Part shown: positions 47,044-58,161 of the stretch, piece after piece
Layout of the letters: every line of letters begins with the position of its first letter
How positions within the stretch are numbered: position 1 is the stretch's first letter
From: Ditylenchus dipsaci
Lineage: Eukaryota; Nematoda; Chromadorea; Rhabditida; Anguinidae
Length of the DNA stretch: 64,000 bases
Assembly: GCA_004194705.1 (NCBI GenBank)
Contig: SADC01000166.1
Location: forward strand, 1 to 64,000
Reading direction: 5' to 3'
Notes under the pieces: generated by a model
Databases searched by the model: none
Seen by the model: the letters and a program-made list of their open reading frames with translations, nothing else
What the model was told of the DNA's origin: nothing
Translations under genes and position numbers: made by a program

Positions 47044-47688
47044 TACAGGGTGCGGCAAATATTTGGCCCCACTTTTGGCCATATTTTTTTTCATTTTGCG
47101 CTATTTTGATGAGATTTTTTTGATAGCTGAGACTATGGGAAAACGAATTGTATCGAATTTGTATAGAAGTGTTTATTTGAATGTCGCTATAAATCTGCTT
47201 GATCGAAAAGTTGATTTTTCTTGTTTTAGCCATGGTTATACAGTTGAAGAAAAGGCGAAGTGCGTCGAATTGCTCACCAAGGAGGGTAAAAGCTAAAAGC
47301 AATTCAGCGTAAGATATTGAAGGGAGCACGGAAGAGGGGGCTTGGTTGGTTAGACATGTGCGCACTCACTCACCTTAGACATAATTTTGAGCAAGACTCT
47401 TGATCACAAATGCATTCAGAGGCTCTTTTTCCCAAGTCCCATGTTGAAAAAACGGTAAAACAGGTAAAAAGTCGAAATATAAAAGTGTTCAAAACTCAAT
47501 TTTTTATTGACCAGAACTCAAAAATAATGTCTTTTTTGAACTTCGGAGGCGATTTTGAGTCGATATAGGTGTTTCGACTAGTTGGAGTCGGAACAAGGAT
47601 TAGAGGGCTGGGTTGCCGAATGTCCCTAGGAGGACCAGAATTCAACAACTGTGAAACAAGTGTGGCGAAATATTCGCCGCACCCTGTA
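47044..47688 (+). mobile_element. mariner/Tc-like element remnant
   Basis: 645 bp on TA with inverted ends TACAGGGTGCGGCAAATATT and (right, complement) TACAGGGTGCGGCGAATATT. Inside at about 47225-47315, HGYTVEEKAKCVELLTKEGK and a following KAIQRKI resemble the first helix-turn-helix of a Tc1/mariner-type transposase, with a stop between them. The rest of the transposase is gone and is replaced in part by a copy of the GTGCGCACTCACTCACC repeat (47356-47372). Confidence 0.6.
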
Positions 47689-47813
47689 GATCTAAATTGA
47701 TTTCTGATAACTCCTAAACTTATTTAAAGGAAAGGGTAACTCCAATTTTTAACATAGATTTAAGTGTTGAATTCGAAGCGAAAATGAAAATCCATAATAA
47801 TTTGAAATAAGGC

Positions 47814-48231
47814 TCTATATGTGTTTATGCCGAAGCCGAAAAAATATGCCTTGGTCTCCCTGTTGTATTTTTTTCGCAAAATCTTTTCTCCTGATCGTCT
47901 CAGAAAACAAAGTTATCAGTCCGCCTGCTCACGTTTTTATGGTTGTCTATATTAACCTACAACTAAAGCAATCCTTTTCGATTAAAAAATATGATGGTTT
48001 CGGTCGTGCAACGGCCATGACCGATATAATGATATATACAATCTTAGGGTAGTCTGGTAAATGTGTATTTTAACACAAAAAATATTTTAATGACTTTTGA
48101 GACAATTAAGAAACATTTTTTTTTGAAAGAACCAGCTTGGGGACCAAGGCAAAAATTTAAATTTTTTGCAAAAAATACAATAGGGGGGACCAAGTCATTT
48201 TTTTTTCGGCGTCGGCATGAACACATATATA
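47814..48231. mobile_element. Foldback MITE with CCTTGGTC motif
   Basis: Left CTATATGTGTTTATGCCGAA, then AAAAATATGCCTTGGTC; right GGGGGGACCAAGTCATTT, then GGCATGAACACATATATAG. Same motif class as 43085, 51557 and 58162. Confidence 0.65.
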
Positions 48232-48367
48232 GTTGAACCTGATAAACGGACACCCCTCTAGACTGGGGAGAAGAGTCCGTTTATCGGGGGTACGTTTTCC
48301 AATAAATTTCGTTTACTTGACCAAATCAGGTGACCATAGGGTGTCCATTTATCCAGGTTCGACTGTA
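48228..48367. mobile_element. MITE with CAGTCGAACC ends
   Basis: 140 bp from TATAGTTGAACCTGATAAAC to GGATAAA-type right end (complement CAGTCGAACCTGGATAAATG), next to GGACACCC on both sides. Same class as 4186 and 59724. Confidence 0.7.
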
Positions 48368-49541
48368 GAGCCTAAAATTCTAGTCTGTGATTTTTGAAGA
48401 TTTACAAAGCAAATATTGGTACCTTTCACAACTGGACACCCCAATAAACGGACATTTCAGACAGTCACCAAGAAGAAGGTTTATCGAGTTTTAAAACATT
48501 CTTTCATTTTACTAGGTCCCTTGGTTGCAATTTTTTCTATCAGCACTTTGGCAAATAGATAAATGTTGCACTTTTAACCATAAACTCTTTTTGAATGCTT
48601 TTCTGTTAAATTAAACATTCAGTGTGCTTGCCAAACAGTTTGTTTACTCTTAAAATGTTTTGTTTGGCTGCTTATACAAGAGAAAGGCGCAGATGCACAA
48701 ATGTTAAATAGTAGATTGTTTTGCATGCTAGCCTAAATTCCTGGCATATTTCTTTTGTCTTTTTCATTTTTTGTCTGTTGTAAGCAGAATATTCTGGATT
48801 TTTTACAAAAAAGAAATTGAATCAAAAGAAGATTGTGACGTGAAAAGGCTTAACGAAAAATCTAATCCAAAATACAATTCGCTTTTTTCTTAATTTTTTC
48901 TGGCTTTTTATTAAGGTTGATCATTTTTGTAGCAAAAATACTTTTTTGTGGCTAATTTACTCTTTTTTGTAATTTTATTGTTATCGGGTGTTAACATAAG
49001 TTCCAAGAACGATCGTGTGACATTTTGAGCGAAATTTAAAGATTTGATTTCTATGTTTAATAATATTTCGTATATAAATTGATGCTTCTCACCATCACAG
49101 TAAAGAAAAGCGAAGAAAAAGAGAAAAGAAAATAATATGAGTTTGGTCGAATAAAATTTTTTAGCGTTTAAAGTATGTTTGAGTGAAACCCGATAAGACA
49201 GACACATTGGTCTGAAATTAAGTTCAAAAATTTTTTAGTCGACATCCTGAGGGCGGTCCTCGAAAGTGTCGGTCTGAAAAAATTCGCAGTAGAAGACACT
49301 TCGAATTTATCTGGTCCCTTCAGCCAAATAAACTGAAATTCTCTAAAACAGTTTCAAATCCGTTTTGAAGTCGATTTAGAGATTTTCAATAAATTTGACT
49401 GGAGGCCAAATCTTGACTTGTGAAGTTTGTAACTAATATTTTTAATATATATATCAATATTTTTAACCTTCACAGGTCAACACATAAAACTTAATGACCC
49501 AGGTTGCACAAGGTTACTGCGTTATGTGACTGACTTGTGAG
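48368..49541. other. Intergenic, no gene seen
   Basis: AT-rich, with remnants of the GGACACC/AATAAACGGACA words at 48440-48455. The minus-strand frame at 48911-49207 shows no motif. Confidence 0.35.
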
Positions 49542-49672
49542 CAGGGTGGTATCCTCAGACCTCAGCCGGCTGAGGCTAAGGGCTGAGGTGAAAATTTGGC
49601 CTAGCTGACGGCTGAGCCTCAGTAAAATTTTAGACCTCAGCCGGCTGAAAAATTGTTGAGAATACCACCCTG
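49542..49672. mobile_element. hAT-like MITE with CAGCCGGCTGAGG words
   Basis: 131 bp, ends CAGGGTGGTATCCTCA and (inverted) CAGGGTGGTATTCTCA, flanked by imperfect 8-mers CTTGTGAG and TTTGTCAG. The interior repeats CCTCAGCCGGCTGA in both directions. Confidence 0.65.
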
Positions 49673-51873
49673 TTTGTCAGTTTGTAACTTATACCTTTAA
49701 AAGAGTACAGTTATCAATGAGCATAGGATATTTTTAACCTTCCCATAAAGCTTAGCTTGCTGTTTCCATAATATGTATTGTTGTATTTCGCAATAGTTTG
49801 TATTTCATTTTGAGGTTTTCAAGAGTTGTGAAAAAATGGCATCTTTAAGGCGGCTACCAGACAATTTCTTGTATATTTACAATTTGTCGCGCGACATTTT
49901 CTAATATTTTAGATAAATTCGATTGTTTCGCCCGATTTACCAAAAAAGTACTAAAAATGTCGCGAGACAATTCCAAAAATATTAGAAATGTCTGGCAGCC
50001 GTTTCAGGCTTAACCTTTTTTGCAAAATTAGGTTGAAGTAGGGCTCTCAGATTTTTTGTGGGTCCTGTTCTGAGGATGGCCTCTGGATCGGTAAGACCAA
50101 ACCACAAAAGAGACCAAGCGAAGATTGTGTTTTTGACTTTTTATACAAGAAAATTTCCCAGAAAAATGAGTCGATATACGTTTACAGAAATTCAAAATCA
50201 CTGTATATTCTCTATTAATTACCCACCCTATGTCAAATCGTGTTTTTGGCATTCTGTTTTTGATCCACTCTTTGCATACCACTTTTAGGTAAGTAACTCC
50301 TTATTATATGGCTGATTTCACTGGCTACAAAATAAGTGCTAACTTGCATAAAAGCAGTCTTCAAGAAGTGGGTCAAAAACTAATGCCACAAACACGATTT
50401 TGAAGAAGGGGTGGGCAATTACTAATAAATAATATAGGGTCGTAGCCTTTTGTCGCCTTTTTTCTATTTTGGCGTTCTGCCCTATGTTCTGTTTTAGCCA
50501 CTTAGGCCTTCTTTTCAAGCCATTTGCAGTTCGTAAGACATTTTTTAGTCTCGCCTATCATGTGCTGGCCTACCCTAAGCCTAAGTTAAAAAAATTAAAC
50601 CTAAGTGGCTAAACAGAACATTGGGCAGGACGCCAAAAAGTGGAAAAAGATGACAAAAGTACCTACGCCAGAATATACGGTAGACATGCAGAAAAAAGCC
50701 GAAATTCTTGTTACATCAGGAAATTTCAAAAAAATCATTTGACTGCTTAGGAGAGAAGCTATTTATCCGGTGATTGTCGCTATTTTAAAGCGAAAATTCT
50801 TTTGACATAAAAATAGAGTTTCAATAATTTTTTTATTAAAAATATGCACATCAAAAATATATTCATATATGGGTTGTCAAATATTATGCAAACAAAACAA
50901 CTTGAGAACATACAACAATAACACAGACAGAAAGGCACAAGTAAAGTAAAAAATACTTTTTCCAAATAAAACTGGGTCAATTTACATTCTTTAAATTAAT
51001 AGAAATTTGCTTTAAAATATTATAGAATATAAAAATCATTTTCAATTGCTGGTGGGTTAGAATGGTTATTCCTGAAGGTGAGGCAAACTGATGTTTGAAA
51101 CTATTTTCAGACGACTTCAGCTGTCCATTTTTGATCATCTCGAAGGTCTTTCGGAAATGGTCTTCTACTGAAAATGTATGCTTTATATAATGAACTATTT
51201 CAGGCTGTGCTTTAGAAAATTCAGATTTTTCGAATGCTTAGGAGCTAAGGGCTTCTAAAAAACTACAAATGATATAATAATAACTTTAGCAAATGTGAAC
51301 ACCCAGCCAGTAGATTCTGATACATCCACCCAGCATTTGGCCTACCTCCATATAAGGGGGTTTTTTCGTTTTGTTCCCCCATCACCTGTTTATTTTTTTT
51401 TTAATTTTTTAGGATTTAGGCTCACGCAAGGGTACGCCAGCGTATGTTAGGACGGACTCAAACATGCTCCCGAAATACATAGGGATGTGAAAAATATTGC
51501 TTCAGTTCGTCCTAAAATATGCTGACCTACCCTTACCTAAAGTAAAACTTACAGAGGGACCAAGGCAAAAAACCACTAATGTGGGGATAGGGCCCAGAAT
51601 TTTGCCGCCTTATTTTTAAAAAAGTTGTAAATTTTTCTCGAAGTTGAATAACTGCTTTTCATTGTAGCTTCACAAATTTTTTTTGATAAAGCCGTAAAAA
51701 CCGCAAAAAATGAAAATAATAATTTTTGAAAAATTGGCCAGGTGGGGTGTTATTCCCGAGGAGCTGTTTTTGGGAGGGGATGGGTTAAACCGAGTAGCGC
51801 CTTTCATTTGAATGAATTTTAAAATGCTTTTATAGATCACGATTGGATCGCACAGTTTTCGTGTGGGGTCAGT
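49673..51873. repeat. Gene-free; three foldback repeats
   Basis: About 50205-50400 (GTTTTTGGCATTCTGTTTTT against the complement near 50365). 50447-50650 (TTTGTCGCC, TTTGGCGTTCTGCCC, TAGCCACTTAGG and complements around the core TGTGCTGGCCTACCCTAAGC). 51350-51575 (core CGCCAGCGTATGTTAGGACG and its inverted copy GTCCTAAAATATGCTGACCT). ATTCCCGAGGAGCTG with AGTAGCGCC at 51751-51803 repeats sequence at 19135-19175. Confidence 0.55.
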
Positions 51874-52298
51874 CAGTGTTGTGCTGAGCTCACTCCGAGT
51901 GAGAATCTCACTGAGAATTCTCAGTGAGAATCTCACTCACAACCTGTGAGGACAAAATTCAAACTTCTCACTCTCACTCACAGCCTGTGAGGACAAATGC
52001 CATTCTCACTCACTCTCACTCACACAAATATCATTCTCACTCAATTCTCAGTGAGAATTTTGAGAATTTCCGTTACTAGACGGCATTAATTTATATCATT
52101 CTTGAATTATTTCAGTCTTTATTATTTCAAATCATGCAACGAAATCAAGTAAGGTTGTAAAAATCAATTGTTTACAAAGATAAGGTAGATAATTAAAGTA
52201 ATGAAGAGCACAAAGTAAACGTCGAGTATGTTAAGTAAATAAAAAAATTGCATAGCTGTAAATAGGTACATTAGTGTATTGAATAAAATGGATGGAAT

Positions 52299-52390
52299 AC
52301 CGTATTTCCTTTAGTAGAAGCCCCGGGGATTCTATTTTTGAATCCCTTATATTAGAGGGGGACTTTAGAGGTGAAAAGGAAATACGGCAG
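52299..52390. mobile_element. Short MITE with pogo-type ends nested in the hAT element
   Basis: TACCGTATTTCCTTTAGTAG on the left, AAGGAAATACGGCA on the right, with TTAGAGGGGGACTTTAGAGG near the right end. Confidence 0.6.
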
Positions 52391-52595
52391 GTGATATTAT
52401 TTAAACCTGAGAGATCGTCAACTCAACTTGCTGTTTTGCATTCTCCTTCTGTTTCATTTTTAAGCGAATTTCAGTGATTTTAACGTTGATTTCTTAAAAA
52501 ATGTCAGGTTCGCTAAACTGACATGTCAGTGTCAATTTCAGTGTCACTGTCAGTGTGAATTATAAAAACACTGGTTATAAGAGAACATTTCAGGA

Positions 52596-52686
52596 GTGGA
52601 AATATATTGCTGAGCTGGCATTAGAAATATTAAGCACGCCGGCGACGAGCAGCCCAATCGAACGAACTTTCTCTCAATGCGGTTAG
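52596..52686 (+). pseudogene. hAT transposase C-terminal dimerisation fragment
   Basis: Reads WKYIAELALEILSTPATSS, then PIERTFSQCG and a stop. This is the hAT C-terminal block ('LxxxILxxPATSxxxERxFSxxG'), which dimerises the transposase. Only about 30 codons remain, so the element is a deletion derivative of an autonomous hAT. Confidence 0.8.
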
Positions 52687-52988
52687 CAACGGCAAGACAT
52701 AAAAGTCGAACTCAATTTACTCTTTGAATACACAATTATTTGTTTATATCAATTCCCGAAATTTTGCTTAATAAAATACAAATTGAAAATTTTCAATTCT
52801 CACTGAGATCTCAGTGAGATTCTCACTCTCAGTGAGGACAAATTTCAAAATTCTCACTCTCACTCACAGCCTGTGAGGACAAATTCAAAATTCTCACTCT
52901 CACTCACAGCCTGTGAGGGCAAATTTCATTCTCACTCACTCTCACTCACAGGCCAAAAAATCGTCCTCAGCACAACACTGGGGTCAGT

Positions 52989-54540
52989 TAACAATTATAC
53001 TAGTCAGCCAAAATTTGATTATCAGTTATCTTTGGAATTTGTCACTAACCCTTTTTTATTTCTTAGAAAAAATATTTTTCAAAAGATCTGAATTCTTTGA
53101 GAAAGCAGATCAAAAGAATTTTTCCCCATCTCAACCCTCTAAATTCTTTAGTTTTCCAGAAAAAATATTTGATGCGCAAATGCTGGAATTCCTTCGAATT
53201 CCTTACACTGCTCCTCCATTCAGCTCTTTTTTCATCACCAAGCAGGTCTTTTTAGGCAGGAATTGAGCAGGAATTTTCCTACGCATTTCTTTAAAGATGC
53301 AGTTAAGCGAGTGCAAACAAGCGGGAAGTAAAAATATCTTTTTTTTTGATTCTGTTAAACACGAAAAGTATTTGTCCATTGTAACAGTAAAATAACCAAA
53401 AAAATAATAATATTATTACTAATAAATATACATTTTTGGCAACAACAAAAAAGTAGAAAGAATTTGCACTTTTTTTAAAAGTGCACACATACTTACGTGA
53501 AAAAGTGTTGTAGTCTTTAAGAACTAGATTTGTTTTTTGTCTACTACTTTTTTGCAATTATTCTAAAAGTTTTGCTTTATTTAAAAATTTTAGTTGCATA
53601 TTTTGGAGTGATAAATTCCTGCAAAAAAGCTTAAAAGATGATTTTGAAAAGACTGCACTTTTAGTAATTGTGTCTTGGTGTATGGTAGAACTATTTTAGT
53701 AGATTGATACTAAAAAGGATAGCTAGGAATTTGGTAATATGATAGATTTAACTAAGGCGCTTTACAGGTTAATCTACAACGTAGGTTTGTGAAAACCTGA
53801 GGGGAAATTGACTTATTGAGACTTTAAAAGTTTTAAATTAAAACTCCATAAATCTCAAAATTTGGAGTGTGAATCTCTGGGTGAAAAATCTAAAGCGAAA
53901 CTCTTGATAATTATGAAAATGCCTTAAAGTGGATTCTGAGCAATTGTAAATTTACTCGTGAATTCACCGGTATATTCACCGATCACTTCTTCATTTACCG
54001 AAAACCTGGTACTCGAAGGGTTAGATTAGACAAACCGGTAAATTAAAATTTATTAACATATTTTTAAATTAAAATTTATCGAATTCTTGTGTAATACATG
54101 ATAGATTTTACAGTTACCAACGTAAAGTTTTGACGAGGGGTGGGAACGGTGGTGGAAACTGACTCAGAATTATAATTGTAGTTTTAAGAGTTAATATGCC
54201 CCTAATTTGCAGATGCAGTTTTTGTTTAATTTAATTTTTTTTCGACGATAAAGTTCTACAGTCTCCAACATACAGTTAACTCAAAATGAACCAACTCAGT
54301 GTGATGACTGTACGTCAATAGCAGTGTTCCGCTGGATTTGCGCATCTGATAACTGTAGAATTACTTTCATATTATACGAGAAATTCTACAGTTATTGACT
54401 TGTGGAAAACCAACTCGGTATGATAACTGTATGTCAATAACTGTAGAATTCTACAGTTATCAAAATCTTAATTTATTGGATTTCGTTGAATTGGTGCTAC
54501 CAGTATATTTAAAGCCACATTTCAAGTCCCATAAGCCTTC
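52989..54540. other. Intergenic, no gene; ATAACTGTAGAATT hairpins
   Basis: No supported exon. Hairpins near 54348-54395 and 54418-54460 repeat ATAACTGTAGAATT in both orientations; the same motif occurs near 43762 and 56670. Confidence 0.4.
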
Positions 54541-56134
54541 TCATAAATCCTTACCAGGTTTAGCTCCTTCATTGATGATAATCTTGGTCTCCACTCTGTT
54601 AGCATTTGCTTTGTTAGACATTCCATTGAAACCTTTTGTGTCTTGGTTCTTATGATCAAGCATTTCCGGAGCATTAGCAACTGTTTGAAAATTAGCAGTA
54701 CCAGGATTGCATATTGATCCAGACGAGGACAAGGACTTTTTCCTCCAATACAAATAAGAACTTATGCCTCCGGAGGTTTCTTCTGGACCACCTTCCAATT
54801 TTAATTGCTCAATGGCAGTCTCACCGAGTTCCATGGAGCCTTGGGCAGCTGGCAGGGTGGTATTTTGTGTCAAGCTAGTATCACTGTTTAAAATGTTGGA
54901 TATGGACTGGGCTGATGACAAAGAAGCCAGAGAACTATTGTTTGTGGCATTGTTCGATATGTAGTAAGGCGAGGGGTGAGCATAGTTGGGCGTCCTGCGT
55001 GGCCATTTGCCGCTAAGAGATCGTCGAAAATGGTCTTGTACATCGGGCTCAGTGGAATTGGCTCGGTGGGACACTGAAGAAGCACTTCTTTTGATGTCGC
55101 AGGAGCTGCGTTGAGCTAAAAATTTAGTTAAGATAAGGTTTTGGTTCAAAGTTTGCTTCTAAAAAGTCGTACGCAAGACTCCATTATGGATAACAGTATT
55201 ACGGAAGTCGGAGTTGCGGAGTGGAGAAGGTGTAGTGGAAGTGCAGGGTGGAGGATGCTCTCCAAATGAGCGATTCAAAGCCTTTTTCTTCTTGGAGTTG
55301 CGACGGATGGAAAGGTCCAGAGGCTTAAATACAATTTTTCATGTTTGCTTGTACCTGCTTCGTGACTTTTTTTTACTAAAATCTACTAAGATATTTGGGT
55401 AACCCAGGTTGGTACTATAGTACCCAGGTAGACATACCCAGTGCAAGCAAAAAAATTTGATTCCAGTCTTTTAATGTGAAAAATTCGGAAGTGAGAAGAA
55501 TAGTTTAAAGTTTCAATTCTAACCTGTTCATCTCGTTTCTCCTCTTCTATCTGCTTTTGTTCCTCACTTTCGCTGTTCTCCTCCACATTCACATCCTCTA
55601 ATTCCTCCTCTTCTGTGCTCCTACTACAATCCTCTCTTACAGCCACTCCGCTGCCCACTAATCCAGCTATCACTGCCTGTTGCAGATCCTCTTCGTCTTT
55701 TAAGCTCACCTGTCTCAGGCGTAATATATCCGGGGACTGAATTGTAGCTGCGGACGCTGCCAACATGGAATTGGACAGACTGGTGAGCAGGGCATTCTGC
55801 TGCCAATTCATCTGGTCCACCATGGCCTCAGCATAAGTTGGGGGTGGTCGGATCTGGTTTGCTGAGCCAACTGACTGTAATTAAGGCTGGGATTCAGGGT
55901 CTGAGGTAGAAAATCTGGGCTGGAATTCAGTAGGAATTGGCTAGCTGCCTGAAGTTGTTGATGTAGGGTGGAGTTATTTGAGTTAGGAAGCGTTTGCTGC
56001 ATGTTGGAGGCAGGCAAGGCAATAGTAGAGGTGGTCAGCGAGGGCGAAATATTTGGGAGAACTGAGAAGAGAACACGGCATTGAGCAATGAATTTTGGCG
56101 GAAGCTCCACCGAACATGGCTTAACGGGGAATTT
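54541..56134 (-). CDS. Vestigial-like (VGLL4-type, Tondu-domain) transcription cofactor, 3' exons
   Basis: Nuclear cofactors of this family bind TEAD/Scalloped factors through the Tondu motif. Exons on the minus strand: 55524-56134 (after TTTCAG; upstream exons not found), 55173-55323 and 54541-55115 (stop 54541-54543). Phases agree at both introns. Visible: Gln/Asn/Ser-rich N-terminal part, RPPPTYAEAM with a PPxY WW-ligand, an acidic Glu-rich stretch (STEEEELEDVNVEENSESEE), then PLDLSIRRNSKKKK at the start of exon 2 (a PxDLS CtBP-binding motif next to a basic patch), and in exon 3 EPDVQDHFRRSLSGKW, matching the Tondu core 'VEEHFRRSLG'. The rest is low-complexity. One frame shift near 55830 lies just before the PPxY. 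VGLL4 proteins have two Tondu motifs; I see one. Confidence 0.65.
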
Positions 56135-56321
56135 CTGAAAATATAGTTTTATTTGACAGTAAAACTATTTTAAATATGAATCAAAAAAAACGGCTCAAAA
56201 GCTTTGTTTTGGCCTCAGTATTTTTGTTTAAATTAAGACAGAGAAATTTCGGTAAGTTGGCTGCAAAGCCCATCTGAAAAAATGAGGTGAGAAAGCGAAC
56301 AGAAATTAAAAGGGTCACACA

Positions 56322-56659
56322 TACAGAGTGGCCCATCCATATCCGACTTTTTGAATCGGACATAACTTTTTTTCCTAAGCCGTTATTAAAATTCTGTTTT
56401 GACAGATCGATCCAGCTCGCTATAGCAATTTTTTGGTATATAATGTGAAACATACGATTTTCGCTTGGTCCTCCCTATGGTTTGGGTCCTAGTATCTGAA
56501 TGGAAAAGCCCAAATAATTAGGTGAACCAAGCGAAAATCATGTTTTTCACATTATATACTAAAAAAATTGATATAGCTAGCTGAGTCGATCTGTCACAAC
56601 ATGCAAAAATAAAAAGTTGTGTCCAATTCAAATAGTCGTATAAGGATGGCCACTTTGTA
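56322..56659. mobile_element. Foldback MITE with TACAGAGTGGCC ends
   Basis: 338 bp on TA. Left TACAGAGTGGCCCATCCATA, right (complement) TACAAAGTGGCCATCCTTAT. The arms include GGACATAACTTTTT, GATCGATCCAGCTCGCTATA and ATTTTCGCTTGGTCC with complements. It lies just upstream of the Vestigial-like exons, probably in an intron of that gene. Confidence 0.7.
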
Positions 56660-56921
56660 CTATATTCGATAACTGTAGAATTTTTTACATATTATACAAG
56701 AAATTCGTTAAAAAATTCAAATGATCTAAAAAAATTATAGAATAATTTTTTTTTAAGTCAGCTTTGGAGCAAGGCATCTTTATTCACTAAGGCATCTTTA
56801 TTGAAAGATTTTTTATTTGTAAATCTACACAACACTTTAGCATTGACAAAATTACAGTCAAAATTTATAATTTAGTACTAGAAACGATAGGCACAGAGTA
56901 ATAAAAAGGGGAGGGATATAG

Positions 56922-57327
56922 CTGATAGCTCTTTCACAAACGTTGGAGTTGGCGTTGGAGTTGGCGTTGGAGTTGGAGTATTTTTTTATGAACGCGTTTT
57001 TACTCCAACTCCAAGTCCGACTCCAACGCCAACTCCGACTCCAAACTCCAACCCTTTTATATAAAAAACTCCAACTCCAACGCCAACTCCGACTCCAACG
57101 CCAACTCCGACTTTAATTCTTATTATTTATATTCTTATTATTTAATCTTATTAGTTGGAGTCGGCGTTGGAGTTGGAGTTGGAGTCGGCGTTCGAGTTTT
57201 TTGTGAAAGGGTCGGAGTTGGCGTTGGAGTTGGAGTTGGAGTAAAAAGGTGTTCATAAAAAAAATTACTCCAACTCCAATTCCAACGCCAACTCCAACGC
57301 CAACTCCAACGTTTGTGAAAGAGCTAT
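56922..57327. mobile_element. Foldback element built of GTTGGAGTTGGC words
   Basis: Ends AGCTCTTTCACAAACGTTGG and its exact complement (57298-57326), with arms of GGAGTTGGCGTTGG/CCAACGCCAACTCC words in both orientations and an AT-rich centre. Architecture as in the hAT MITEs, but no target duplication found. A stub GTGTTGGAGTTGG lies at 59651. Confidence 0.6.
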
Positions 57328-58161
57328 GAGGAAAAAATAAGGGGAACAGAAAGATTATATGAGAAAAATGTTCAAATCCAGTAAGTATTTAAAAATGGGA
57401 GTAGAATTATAAGATTGGGGTCCTCATGCGAAATTCTCGACCATTTTACAACAGCCATGTATTAAAAGTCGGCGTCCGACCAGACAACGAGGTAACTTAG
57501 CTGTTAAAACGTAGTATCAACTGTCTTAGTAAAAGCATTCTTAAAATAAAGTTAAACAACAAAAAGTTATGAAACAAATATAAACAAAAAGTTTAAAAAT
57601 TTCAAAAAACTAAATTTCAAAACATCATAAGCATTTAAAAAAATTTGAAGTAACACATTAAAAATCCACATTCTTCTAGAAAAATATTTTTTGCTTACAA
57701 AACCCACAAAAAAGGCAAATTTTCAACAAAAAGCAAAAAACATTGTCAAAAGTGAAGCAAATACAAAAATACATAGAAAAGAATATGTAAAAATGTAAAT
57801 TTTTGTTTTTTCTGCAGCAAAAAAACATTCTCATTGATTCATTTACATTCGTAGGCATGCCCTAGCCAGCGACCAAAAAGGACAATGTACAAAAAGAAAA
57901 TGTATTTTTTGATCATTTCTTTCAAAACAAATCTATGAGCTAGAATAGGCAGCAAAATAATAAAAAATAGTGTCCTTCAGACAGTCAGTCGATATGGTAG
58001 ACACTCACAAAAATCGATTTTTTGATGAATATTATCTTGTGATTTTCGTTGTCTGCGGTTTTGGAATAAAATATTAGTGGTTTTGTAAATTTACAAAAAT
58101 TGAAAATATACACATAATATACACATTAGTTCATACTTTGACTCTATATGGATTGGCGCCC
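57328..58161. other. Intergenic, no gene seen
   Basis: Very AT-rich with many A runs. No motif or splice pattern recognised. Confidence 0.35.

Larger units (their letters stand above)
51874..52980. mobile_element. hAT element with CTCACTCTCACT subterminal words and 8-bp duplication
   Basis: 1107 bp, ends CAGTGTTGTGCTGAG and (inverted) CAGTGTTGTGCTGAGG, flanked by perfect GGGTCAGT (51866-51873 and 52981-52988). Both subterminal regions are filled with ACTCACAGCCTGTGAGGAC and CTCACTCTCACT words. The interior holds a pogo-type MITE (52299-52390) and a hAT transposase tail. Confidence 0.92.
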
